A DNA stretch of 64,000 nucleotides from SB11 sp964584305 (GTDB lineage: Bacteria; Bacteroidota; Bacteroidia; UBA8524). The notes below the pieces were generated by a model. It was given only the letters and a program-made list of their open reading frames with translations, was not told the origin of the DNA and did no database searches. A program made the translations under genes and the position numbers. Shown piece by piece: positions 14,472-22,763 of the stretch (positions are counted from its first letter, which is position 1; each line of letters starts with the position of its first letter). The stretch spans positions 1-64,000 of the forward strand of contig CAZOZL010000003.1 in assembly GCA_964584305.1 (NCBI GenBank). The letters are read 5' to 3'.

Positions 14472-17400
14472 TTAGCGGAGCAGTGTTACTGTTCCGCTAT
14501 AATTATGCGTTTTGTAGTCTAAACCTTTAGCGGTTATTACATACAAATACGCCCCCTCTTGTGCCGTTTCATTTTTATATCTTCCATCCCAGCTTTTTTC
14601 TAAACTGTATGATGTGTATAGCTTTTCGCCATAGCGATTGTAAATATTTAATTCGTACTCACTTATATAAGCCCCTACAATTTTAAACACATTATTATGC
14701 CCGTCTCCGTTAGGGGTAAAGGCATTAGGCACAAACAATGTTGACCGTCCTTTTGCACAATCGGTGTTTGAGTAGCTTAGTGTACCCGTATTGCTTATTG
14801 CTTTTACACGATAACAAACTTTGGGTATTTGATTGAACAAGTTGCTGGCATCAACAAAAGTGGTATCCATAAAATTAGTAGTACCTACTTGCTCAAAAAT
14901 ACTGCCGCCCGTTAGCTGTTCAATAGTGTAGCTGGCAATGCCTTCCTCCCATTTTTGGTACTTGCTCCACACTACATTTACATTATCAGTAGCATCTGTT
15001 TTTGCTTTTAGCAATATGGTTTTTCCTATATTGCTGGGTACGCTTATGTCGCCACAAACATCAGTGGTAACTACACGATAAAAATAACTTTGACTGTGTA
15101 CACGGGTATTAAAATCTTTAAACGGAATACAGCATTCTTTGGTTTTAAGTACTTCTTGGTAGTTTATTCCATCAACAGCTTTTTGTAAGCTATATGCTGC
15201 TATTGGGGCTTTAATAGTAGTAGGTTTAACAAACTCAACTACTACATAATTATCATCCTCAACGGTGGCTCTTACTAAATATGCAGGCTGCACCATTGAT
15301 TTATGTATTGGGGTCGCGCTCGAATTGTTTGAACGGGATAGCAGTGGTGTTTTTGCGCCTTGTGTAGCATATACTATATAGTTGTAGGTATAGCCACAAA
15401 TTACATCCGTATCATTATAGCTTGTAGTTGCAGCACCAACAGTGGCAATTTGTACAAACGCATTTATAGCGGGTGATTGGCGGTATATGGTATAGCTGTT
15501 TATAGTATCCCAGCCTTTATATGGCGACCAAAAAACGGTTACTTTATTAGTATCGGCGGTGGTTTTTAATAATATGGTAGTGTGTTCTTCACTTTCATCA
15601 ACAAAAGATTGCTTGCCGCATTTGGTTTGGCTATATACTTTGTAGGTATAGCTTTGTGCAAATGTGTTTACATTGGCATCTATCACAATTGTATCAAGCG
15701 GATTGTATATAGTTTTGTATAACTGAAACGCCCCTTTTTTGGTGCTTCTAAAAACCAAATAGCTATTATAATCACGGTTTAGGTAGGGAGAAAATTCTAA
15801 GCGAATAGTATTGTTTTCTTTCACTGTTACCCTTTGTGCCAGTAGTGTTGGGGGTGTTAGTGTATCAAATACTTCTACCATTTCATTAGTGTTAAGGGTA
15901 TCGTAGCAGTTATTATTATCTTTAATAATTAGTGAGATACTATACGCACCAGCAGCTGGGTAAAAGAAATGCGGATTTTGTACGCTATCTTTTCTACCAT
16001 CACCCAAATCCCACTCCCAAGATGCAATACCCGCTTCTGCTATGCTTTTATCGGTTAAGTTAATGTATGAAAAACGGCATAATGGGTTCTCGTATGCGCT
16101 ATAATTGGCTTTTAAGGGTTTAATATCAATTTCTTTTGTTGTGGCTGCGCTGCATCCATTGTTTAATGTCGCTTTTAGGTGAATGGTGTGTTTTCCTGCC
16201 GTGTCAAAAGTAATATTTGCATTTTCTCCTCCCACTTCAATAGTGTTATCAATTAGCCATTTATATGTGGTGGTAGCTGTATTATCAGCACTATTTTGTG
16301 ATGTGTTTTCAAATCTAAACTCATCGTACAAGCAAGTACCCATTGATAAGAATGCAGGCGCAGGAGATGGCAAACCTATTATTGGCGTAACGGGATATAC
16401 TACCTTACAGCCAATAGAATCCTCAACAACAAATGTAGGAGTAAAAATGCCCGCTATGGTATATTCTGTGATGGTATTCTCACCATTGCCCAATTGTCCA
16501 TGCCCAAAATCCCAGTTCACCAGCTTGGCATTTTTACTTTTTGATGTAAAAGAAACTTTAAAAGGAATACAGCCTTTATTTTTATTTACCGCATACTCGC
16601 CCGTAGGTCCTCCTATTTTTATTTGGCTTTTTATTAGTGTAGAATCTTCGCAGCCATCCACATCTGTTATTTTATAGGTAATATCATAATTACCAGGGTA
16701 AAAATAGTTTTTAACAGGGTGGCTAAGTTTAGAAACAGCACCGTCGCCAAAGTTCCAAACTACATGGGCAATAGTGGTATTTTGCGATATTGATGTATCA
16801 CTAAAAGTAGAGATTAGGGGTGGGCAAGTGGTTTCAGTTGCATCAATAGTAAAACCTGCTTTTAGCTGTTTTGTAACAACGGGTATTGTCATCTCCACAG
16901 TGTCTGTACAGCCTAAAACTTGCTCTTTAATTACCAGCCTAAAATTTTGCTTCCCACCTTTAGTAAATGTTTTTATGTTGTTTTCTCCATTAAAGTTTTC
17001 ATTCTCGTTAAGTGTCCACTCATAATTTAGCGCGCCTATATTTTTGCTACCATTAGTATTGTGCCAAAAATTTACTTTAGTTTCAGTACAGCCTAATACA
17101 TTTGAGTGCGCTATACTTGCCACAGGTTTCGACAGTTTAACTACTGCATTTCTTAATACGGTACACCCCAATTTATCCGTTACTGATAAATATATTCTTA
17201 TCCCATCAGTATTCATATTGTTTGATAGCGTATTGAAACGATAGGGAATAGTATCAGCAAACGATTTAATTTGTTGATTGCCTTCGCTCCAAACCACACT
17301 TTCAACTCCATGTGCAGACTGTCCTATTTTTATTAGCTGTGCATCAAGCGGGAAACACCCTTTATTGGGGGTTATTAGTGGGGTATAATCAGCCCCTAAA

Positions 17401-19724
17401 ATTTTAATTACGGCAGGTTTACTAAGTTCATCTTGGCAACCATATATATCTGTTACTTGTAGTTTTATAGTGTATTTATCAGGATTATTATAGGAGGGGG
17501 TTTGTGTTTTTCCCGTTGCTGTAATCCCAGCCCCATTACCAAAATTCCAAGTGCTATTAATAGCACCATGCGTGGTGTCTTGTACCAAAAAATGGGTATT
17601 TGCACAAACGGAGTCGGCACTTATGGTAAAACCTGCTTGTAATGGTTCACGAATTTCAAGCATATATTCTTTTGTATCCCAGCAGCCTGTAATAGTATCC
17701 TCAACATATAGTTCTAAATGGTAACTACCAGGTACTAAAAACCTGTTAAACTCTTGCGTTCTGTTTATAGTATCACCATTTAATGCCCATGAAAATAAAT
17801 GCCCGCCTGTAGAGGTATTTTTAAAATTTACGGTATCAAGTACGCAAGGGTCTTCAGTAATGTGCGCATCAGCATCAGGCATATAAATAGTGATATACTC
17901 TTTTTTTATTAATGTATCAGTACATCCGTTTGAGTATGAAATCAGTTTCACATCATATACACCAGGGAAAGTTACATAATCAATAATAGGGTTCACATCC
18001 GTTGAGTATATATTGGTAAAATCCCAATAAAAACTATCTACCCTTTGTGTGATTGTGTCTGTTTTATTATAAAACTCAACTATTCGCATATCTTTTGTAC
18101 AGCCCGCCCTACGATTGGTATAAAAATCAGGGTTGGTTTTTATGCCTACGGGTATAGAGTCAAACACCATAGTATCTGTGCATCCATTTTTGTCGGCAAT
18201 TATAAGTTTTGGATAGTATGTACCTGCGGTATTATATACAATATTAGGCTGTGCTATATTGGATGTTTCTCCGTTTCCAAACTCCCATCTGTATTTAGTA
18301 ATACCAAAAAACGATTGACTATTATTTGTAAAATCAACAGTTAATGGCACACAACCATAATTTACCGAAGGTGTAAATTGTGCTTTTTGCGTATTTACTT
18401 TTACAAGATTTCTTTTTGTAGAAGTGTTCGTACATCCATTTTTATCAGTAATGGTAAGGGTAACACTATATACTCCTGCTTTTGTATATACTTTGGTAGG
18501 ATTTTTTTTTGTTGCTGTTTCTCCATCACCAAAATCCCAAACCCACTGTGTAGTAGCATTATTTACAGGGCTATACTTTACTGCATGGGGTATAGAGCAG
18601 CTAATGGGATAACCATTTGCAAATGTGGCTAATGGAGAGGGCAAAACGATAAATGCATTTTTAATTTCTTTAGTATCATTACACCCTGACGGTGATGATA
18701 TAGACAAGGTTACATTATAAGTTCCCGCTTGGGTAAATGTGTAGTTAGGGTTTTTTCCTACTACTGAATCGCCATTGCTAAAATACCAAATATAAGTTGC
18801 ATCAGAAGGTACGCCTATACTTTTATCTTCAAATTTTGGAGTAAAAGGGAGGCAGCCTTTTTTAGTATTAACAATAAAATTGGCTTTTGTTTTACCAATA
18901 CTAATATAGTTTTTAAAGGTTGCGGTACTTGCACATTGGTTATTGTTAGTTATAGTAAGCTGCACATCGTACTCGCCCATTTTTGTATAGGTATAACTGG
19001 GATTTTTTTGAGTAGATGAATCACCAGTGCCAAATTTCCATTTAAAAGAAAACTGCTGCCCGCTATTAATAGAGCTATTAGTACTAAAATTTACTTTCAG
19101 GGGTATATTACATCCTCCTTTCGTATCAGCATCAAAATTTACTTGTGCCTTGGCAGTAACTTTTATTAGCTGGCTTTTATTAATAAAACTTTTGCAACCG
19201 TTCTCGTCTATTATTATCAAACTAACGCCATACCTACCTGCATTAGCAAATTTATGCGATACATTGGGCAATGTATCTGCTGCCCCATCGCCAAAGTTCC
19301 ATTGCCATTTTTTTAAATTTCCCACTGCTTTTATGCTTGTATCATTAAACTTAAACTCTTGCCCTTCGCATCCTCCTTGTGCCGAAACATCAAAACCAGC
19401 CACTGGATTTGCAAAGGCTTTTATTAGCATCTTTTTTTCTACCGTATCTTTAGTTCCATTAACTCCTGTTACTATTAGCCTTACCGTGTATGCACCTGCT
19501 TTAGTATAAACTGCACCTGGGGTTTTTAGTGCAGATATGTTTCCATTTCCAAACTCCCAGTGGTATGCTGCTATATTACCCATTGATGAGTTTGAAAAAT
19601 TAACCACTAATGGCAAACATCCCTTCATCTTATCTTGTCCAAACACTGCCTTTACTGGCAATTGTGATTGGGCTGCTGCGCTATTTAAACAAAGCAATAA
19701 CAGGGCTACTACTATTATTTTCAT
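14472..19724 (-). CDS. Giant PKD-repeat secreted protein with type B T9SS domain
   Basis: A roughly 1750-residue exported protein. The start is set at the ATG whose product begins MKIIVVALLLLCLNSAAAQS, a clear signal peptide; an ATG ten codons upstream is less likely. The bulk is about 14 PKD-like beta domains, recognisable by W-x-FGDG or FGNG motifs followed by Y-x-x-xGxYxVxL, with one cysteine often at a fixed place near each domain start (GCxPL). Three or so fibronectin-III-like domains follow, then the C-terminal gliding-motility/CHU_C domain (FVPNAFTPNGDGHNNVFKI to YSGTVTLLR) that directs type IX secretion. It is probably a surface adhesin or matrix protein. It is monocistronic, with a terminator at 14361-14396 and a long AT-rich leader. 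Confidence 0.95.
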   Translation of the reverse strand: MKIIVVALLLLCLNSAAAQSQLPVKAVFGQDKMKGCLPLVVNFSNSSMGNIAAYHWEFGNGNISALKTPGAVYTKAGAYTVRLIVTGVNGTKDTVEKKMLIKAFANPVAGFDVSAQGGCEGQEFKFNDTSIKAVGNLKKWQWNFGDGAADTLPNVSHKFANAGRYGVSLIIIDENGCKSFINKSQLIKVTAKAQVNFDADTKGGCNIPLKVNFSTNSSINSGQQFSFKWKFGTGDSSTQKNPSYTYTKMGEYDVQLTITNNNQCASTATFKNYISIGKTKANFIVNTKKGCLPFTPKFEDKSIGVPSDATYIWYFSNGDSVVGKNPNYTFTQAGTYNVTLSISSPSGCNDTKEIKNAFIVLPSPLATFANGYPISCSIPHAVKYSPVNNATTQWVWDFGDGETATKKNPTKVYTKAGVYSVTLTITDKNGCTNTSTKRNLVKVNTQKAQFTPSVNYGCVPLTVDFTNNSQSFFGITKYRWEFGNGETSNIAQPNIVYNTAGTYYPKLIIADKNGCTDTMVFDSIPVGIKTNPDFYTNRRAGCTKDMRIVEFYNKTDTITQRVDSFYWDFTNIYSTDVNPIIDYVTFPGVYDVKLISYSNGCTDTLIKKEYITIYMPDADAHITEDPCVLDTVNFKNTSTGGHLFSWALNGDTINRTQEFNRFLVPGSYHLELYVEDTITGCWDTKEYMLEIREPLQAGFTISADSVCANTHFLVQDTTHGAINSTWNFGNGAGITATGKTQTPSYNNPDKYTIKLQVTDIYGCQDELSKPAVIKILGADYTPLITPNKGCFPLDAQLIKIGQSAHGVESVVWSEGNQQIKSFADTIPYRFNTLSNNMNTDGIRIYLSVTDKLGCTVLRNAVVKLSKPVASIAHSNVLGCTETKVNFWHNTNGSKNIGALNYEWTLNENENFNGENNIKTFTKGGKQNFRLVIKEQVLGCTDTVEMTIPVVTKQLKAGFTIDATETTCPPLISTFSDTSISQNTTIAHVVWNFGDGAVSKLSHPVKNYFYPGNYDITYKITDVDGCEDSTLIKSQIKIGGPTGEYAVNKNKGCIPFKVSFTSKSKNAKLVNWDFGHGQLGNGENTITEYTIAGIFTPTFVVEDSIGCKVVYPVTPIIGLPSPAPAFLSMGTCLYDEFRFENTSQNSADNTATTTYKWLIDNTIEVGGENANITFDTAGKHTIHLKATLNNGCSAATTKEIDIKPLKANYSAYENPLCRFSYINLTDKSIAEAGIASWEWDLGDGRKDSVQNPHFFYPAAGAYSISLIIKDNNNCYDTLNTNEMVEVFDTLTPPTLLAQRVTVKENNTIRLEFSPYLNRDYNSYLVFRSTKKGAFQLYKTIYNPLDTIVIDANVNTFAQSYTYKVYSQTKCGKQSFVDESEEHTTILLKTTADTNKVTVFWSPYKGWDTINSYTIYRQSPAINAFVQIATVGAATTSYNDTDVICGYTYNYIVYATQGAKTPLLSRSNNSSATPIHKSMVQPAYLVRATVEDDNYVVVEFVKPTTIKAPIAAYSLQKAVDGINYQEVLKTKECCIPFKDFNTRVHSQSYFYRVVTTDVCGDISVPSNIGKTILLKAKTDATDNVNVVWSKYQKWEEGIASYTIEQLTGGSIFEQVGTTNFMDTTFVDASNLFNQIPKVCYRVKAISNTGTLSYSNTDCAKGRSTLFVPNAFTPNGDGHNNVFKIVGAYISEYELNIYNRYGEKLYTSYSLEKSWDGRYKNETAQEGAYLYVITAKGLDYKTHNYSGTVTLLR

Positions 19725-20090
19725 AATTGTGTGCTGCTTGTAAATTCCACTCATAATTGTAAATTTTAAAAATTAATCAAACCCAGTATTTACATTTTTG
19801 ATGATAAAGTTTTTAATAAAACGTAACGTTAAACAAAAACATATTTTTCAACACGGCTAATTTCTAAAACTTTTTACGTAATAATGCAATTAAAATGTAA
19901 AATAGTTAAAACTATTACTAAGAGTGTTCGTAATTCTAAGCGTAAATAATTACAAACTAATTACTTATAATTTAAAATGTAATGATTATAAATTAAGAAT
20001 GTGTATAGAATTGAGCGCAAATTGACATAAAAGTACACAATAGTTAAAAACTTTTAACCAAATAGTAAATAGTTTTAACTATAAAATACC
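19725..20090. other. AT-rich intergenic region upstream of the PKD gene
   Basis: No gene is visible. The region is very AT-rich, with two short inverted repeats of the ATAGTT/AACTAT type at about 19902-19917 and 20068-20084. It must contain the promoter of the PKD gene, but no unambiguous CAAAnnTA box (minus-strand -7) is found. It also receives the 3' end of the omega-amidase gene. Confidence 0.5.
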
Positions 20091-20867
20091 TTAAAATGAA
20101 AAATTGTCTCTATCTTTTAGAAAAGAAAAGGCATTTTTGTACCTCAAAAGAGATGTTTTAGAGAGCTTTTGATACAAGATAGTAACCGTCTCTATTTTTT
20201 CTTGCAATACTTCTCCGCTATACTCCACAATGCAGCTATTACCATTGTGTGCCACCGCATTAGCATCATTGCCTATGCGGTTACACCCTGCTACATAGCA
20301 TTGGTTTTCTATGGCTCGTGCAATTAATAAGCTACGCCAGTGGTGAATACGCTTTTGTGGCCAGTTGGCTACATATAAAAGCAAATCGTAATCAGTAGTA
20401 TTTCTACTCCAAACGGGGAAACGGAGGTCGTAGCATATTAAAGGGCAAATTTTCCACCCCAAGTAGTTTACTATAAGCCGTTTGTTGCCCGCAGTATAGT
20501 GTTGTTGCTCTTTTCCTAAGCTAAAAAGGTGTTTCTTGTCATACGTAAACACTTCTTGTGCTGGAGTTACAAAAAAAAGACGGTTGTAGTATTGCGTGCC
20601 TTCCACAACCATTATACTACCCACCAAGGCAGCTTGTTTGTGTTTTGCTGTTTCTTTTAGCCAAGCAATACCTTTTGTATATGACTTTTGGGCATATTTG
20701 GCGGGCTGCATACTAAAGCCCGTAGTAAACATTTCGGGCAATATATATAGGTGGGCAGTTTCTGCTTTTGCCAGTATTTCTGAAAACATTGCAAGATTAG
20801 CCTCTACATCCTCCCAATATAGCTGTGTTTGAACAACGGCAATGGTTATGTTTTCTTTTGGTGGCAT
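20091..20867 (-). CDS. Carbon-nitrogen hydrolase, omega-amidase (YafV/Nit2-like)
   Basis: About 258 residues. The catalytic triad of the nitrilase superfamily is visible: Glu in YILPEMFTTGFS, Lys in YDKKHLFSLGKE and Cys in LICYDLRFPVWSR. Family members of this size hydrolyse 2-oxoglutaramate or 2-oxosuccinamate to the dicarboxylic acid plus ammonia. The start is placed at the ATG at 20867 (MPPKENITIAVVQ), since an upstream ATG at 20936 would lie inside the preceding gene. It begins 5 bp after the stop of a methionine-type aminotransferase; pairing a glutamine-dependent transaminase with omega-amidase pulls the transamination forward, as known for YbdL/YafV. Confidence 0.9.
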   Translation of the reverse strand: MPPKENITIAVVQTQLYWEDVEANLAMFSEILAKAETAHLYILPEMFTTGFSMQPAKYAQKSYTKGIAWLKETAKHKQAALVGSIMVVEGTQYYNRLFFVTPAQEVFTYDKKHLFSLGKEQQHYTAGNKRLIVNYLGWKICPLICYDLRFPVWSRNTTDYDLLLYVANWPQKRIHHWRSLLIARAIENQCYVAGCNRIGNDANAVAHNGNSCIVEYSGEVLQEKIETVTILYQKLSKTSLLRYKNAFSFLKDRDNFSF

Positions 20868-20872
20868 ATCTT

Positions 20873-22033
20873 CTATTGTATTGTTTGCAAAATTTCTGCT
20901 GCTTTTTCTAAGGTAGTATCTGCTTTGGCAAAGCAAAAACGAAGTACATTATTATCCTCGCCATTACTACTAAATACCGATATAGGTATTGAAGCTACCT
21001 TATACTCTCGTGTAAGCCGCTCGGCAAAATCTCTATCACCTTCTTGCGATATTTTAGTATAGCCCAACAACTGAAAGTAAGACCCGTTGCAGGGTAAAAT
21101 TTTGAAGTTGCTTCCCTTTAGCAATTTGGCAAAAAGGTCGCGTTTGGCACCATAAAAACCTGCAAGTTTCTTCCATTCCTCTTTTTCTTCTAAAAACTCC
21201 GCTATTGCGTATTGCATGGGGGTATTAGTGCTAAATGCCATAAACTGGTATATTTTCCTAAATTGAGCCATCAGGTTGGCAGGTGCAAGGCAATGCCCTA
21301 TTTTCCATCCTGTGGCATGAAACGTTTTACCAAACGATGATATAATAAAGCTACGTTCTGCCAACTTAGGATAGCGGGCTACACTTTGATGCTCTATACC
21401 ATCAAAAATAATGTGCTTGTACACCTCATCACTCACTATTATTATATCTGTGTTTTCAGTAAGTTTTTGCAGCTTCTCCATATCAGCGGCATTTAATACA
21501 GTTCCTGTGGGGTTGTGTGGGGTGTTAATAATAATCATCTTTGTTTTAAAGGTGATTAACTTGCGTACTTCATCCCAATCTACCCTATACTCAGGGTATT
21601 TTAGTGATGTAAATACAGGTCGCCCACCATTAATTAAAATAGCAGGCAAATAGCTATCATACGCTGGTTCTATAATAATTACCTCATCATCTTCTTTAAT
21701 CACGGCTGTAATAGCAGCCCATAATGCTAATGTAGCCCCTGGGGTAATTGTTATTTCTGTTTCTACATCGTATTGTGCTGAGTAAAGTTCTAAGGTTTTT
21801 TCGGCAATTTTTTCTCGCAATGTTAGCACGCCTGCCATAGGGGCATATTGGTTGTGGTGGTTTTTCATTGCTTTGTTCACCAATTCCATAAGTTTTGGCG
21901 AGCAGTGGAAATCGGGAAATCCTTGCGCCAAATTGATAGCTCCTTCCTCCTTTGCCATTTGGCTCATCACAGTAAAAATGGTAGTCCCGTGTTGAGGCAG
22001 CTTAGAAGTTACACTCCCGTCAAAATTCAACAT
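20873..22033 (-). CDS. Class I aminotransferase, methionine aminotransferase-like (YbdL)
   Basis: A 386-residue PLP enzyme. Key features are NLAQGFPDF near the N-terminus, the Y-x-x-x-xG substrate segment (NQYAPMAGVLTLREKIA), NTPHNPTGTV with the conserved Asn, and the PLP-lysine motif SSFGKTFHATGWKIG. The sequence resembles YbdL/kynurenine-aminotransferase-like enzymes that transaminate methionine, glutamine or aromatic amino acids. The following omega-amidase gene supports glutamine as amino donor, giving 2-oxoglutaramate. A role in methionine salvage (transamination of 2-oxo-4-methylthiobutyrate) is inferred from this pairing. A possible -7 box lies at 22056-22063. Confidence 0.93.
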   Translation of the reverse strand: MLNFDGSVTSKLPQHGTTIFTVMSQMAKEEGAINLAQGFPDFHCSPKLMELVNKAMKNHHNQYAPMAGVLTLREKIAEKTLELYSAQYDVETEITITPGATLALWAAITAVIKEDDEVIIIEPAYDSYLPAILINGGRPVFTSLKYPEYRVDWDEVRKLITFKTKMIIINTPHNPTGTVLNAADMEKLQKLTENTDIIIVSDEVYKHIIFDGIEHQSVARYPKLAERSFIISSFGKTFHATGWKIGHCLAPANLMAQFRKIYQFMAFSTNTPMQYAIAEFLEEKEEWKKLAGFYGAKRDLFAKLLKGSNFKILPCNGSYFQLLGYTKISQEGDRDFAERLTREYKVASIPISVFSSNGEDNNVLRFCFAKADTTLEKAAEILQTIQ

Positions 22034-22055
22034 AATAGCCTTATATATAAGTAAG

Positions 22056-22063
22056 CAAAGATA
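22056..22063 (-). promoter_or_regulatory. Candidate -7 box for the aminotransferase operon
   Basis: Minus-strand TATCTTTG, a perfect TAnnTTTG box, 23 bases upstream of the aminotransferase start. No TTG is found at the expected spacing upstream, so this is a partial promoter match. Confidence 0.35.
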
Positions 22064-22140
22064 GAAGCTGCCACTTTATAGTTACACACATTTTTATATA
22101 GTTTTACGCCATTAATATGTAAATACTTTCTTCGTCATAA

Positions 22141-22265
22141 CTAAGTACAAGCATGACAGCCACACAGATGCTGAAACGAGTTTAACACTACCAGCCATAG
22201 CACTAAAGGCTAAAAGCTACTATCTAACAGCAATAAAATCACTGGTATTCAGTTATTTGCATAAT
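22141..22265. repeat. Dispersed repeat fragments upstream of rpsO
   Basis: AAGCATGACAGCCACACAG, GATGCTGAAACGAGTTTAA, AAAGGCTAAAAGCTACTA and GGTATTCAGTTATTTGCA are diverged versions of blocks at 140-230, 11340-11385 and 33957-34000. Confidence 0.55.
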
Positions 22266-22329
22266 TTTTACTCTAAACTTAAAATCGTGTTATACTGCAC
22301 TATGGGCTAAAAAAGTAAGCAAACTATTG

Positions 22330-22361
22330 TTTGTTTTCTGATAATAATCTCAATATCTTTG
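22330..22361 (+). promoter_or_regulatory. Bacteroidota-type promoter of rpsO
   Basis: TTTG (22330-22333), a 20-bp spacer, TATCTTTG (22354-22361): an exact match to TTTG-N20-TAnnTTTG. The rpsO ATG follows 35 bases later, leaving a short leader where S15 autoregulation could act. Confidence 0.8.
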
Positions 22362-22396
22362 CACACTATTTTAAGAGAAGGATAAAGAAAAAAACG

Positions 22397-22666
22397 ATGC
22401 AAGTAACATCAACAGTAAAAAAAGAATTATTTAAGCAACACGGTGGTGCTGAAACCAATACGGGTAGTGCTGAGGCGCAAATAGCCCTTTTCACAGCACG
22501 TATCAGTCATATTACTGGTCATTTAAAAATAAACAAAAAGGATCACTCTGCCGAGTTAAGCCTAATAAAATTAGTAGGTAAGCGTCGTGCTTTGTTAGAC
22601 TATCTAACGAAAAAAGATGTTTTCCGATATAGAGCCATCATTAAAGAACTTAAACTAAGAAAATAA
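22397..22666 (+). CDS. rpsO: 30S ribosomal protein S15
   Basis: An 89-residue protein, the normal S15 length, starting at ATG 22397 (MQVTSTVKKELF). The family motifs GSAEAQIALFTARISHITGHLK, HSAELSLIKLVGKRRALLDYL and YRAIIKELKLRK are seen in order. S15 binds 16S rRNA helix 22 early in small-subunit assembly. A frame opening 22 codons earlier is ignored because the promoter lies inside it. The gene is followed by a hairpin and then pnp, the conserved rpsO-pnp order. Confidence 0.98.
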   Translation: MQVTSTVKKELFKQHGGAETNTGSAEAQIALFTARISHITGHLKINKKDHSAELSLIKLVGKRRALLDYLTKKDVFRYRAIIKELKLRK

Positions 22667-22704
22667 GTTCTTGATTTGAAAGCTAAAGCATAGCATTAAC
22701 CCTC

Positions 22705-22732
22705 AAAAGCCTTATTCGCCAATAAGGCTTTT
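22705..22732 (+). terminator. Hairpin between rpsO and pnp
   Basis: AAAAGCCTTATT, loop CGCC, AATAAGGCTTTT: a 12-bp perfect stem. It can terminate or attenuate rpsO transcripts, or be a processing site in an rpsO-pnp mRNA as known in other bacteria. Confidence 0.75.
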
Positions 22733-22763
22733 GTCATTTATATACAATTACAACAACAACAAT

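Noticed and set aside
22731..22763. TTG start for pnp twelve codons upstream
   Set aside because: It falls in the rpsO-pnp hairpin, and the ATG at 22764 gives the conserved N-terminus.
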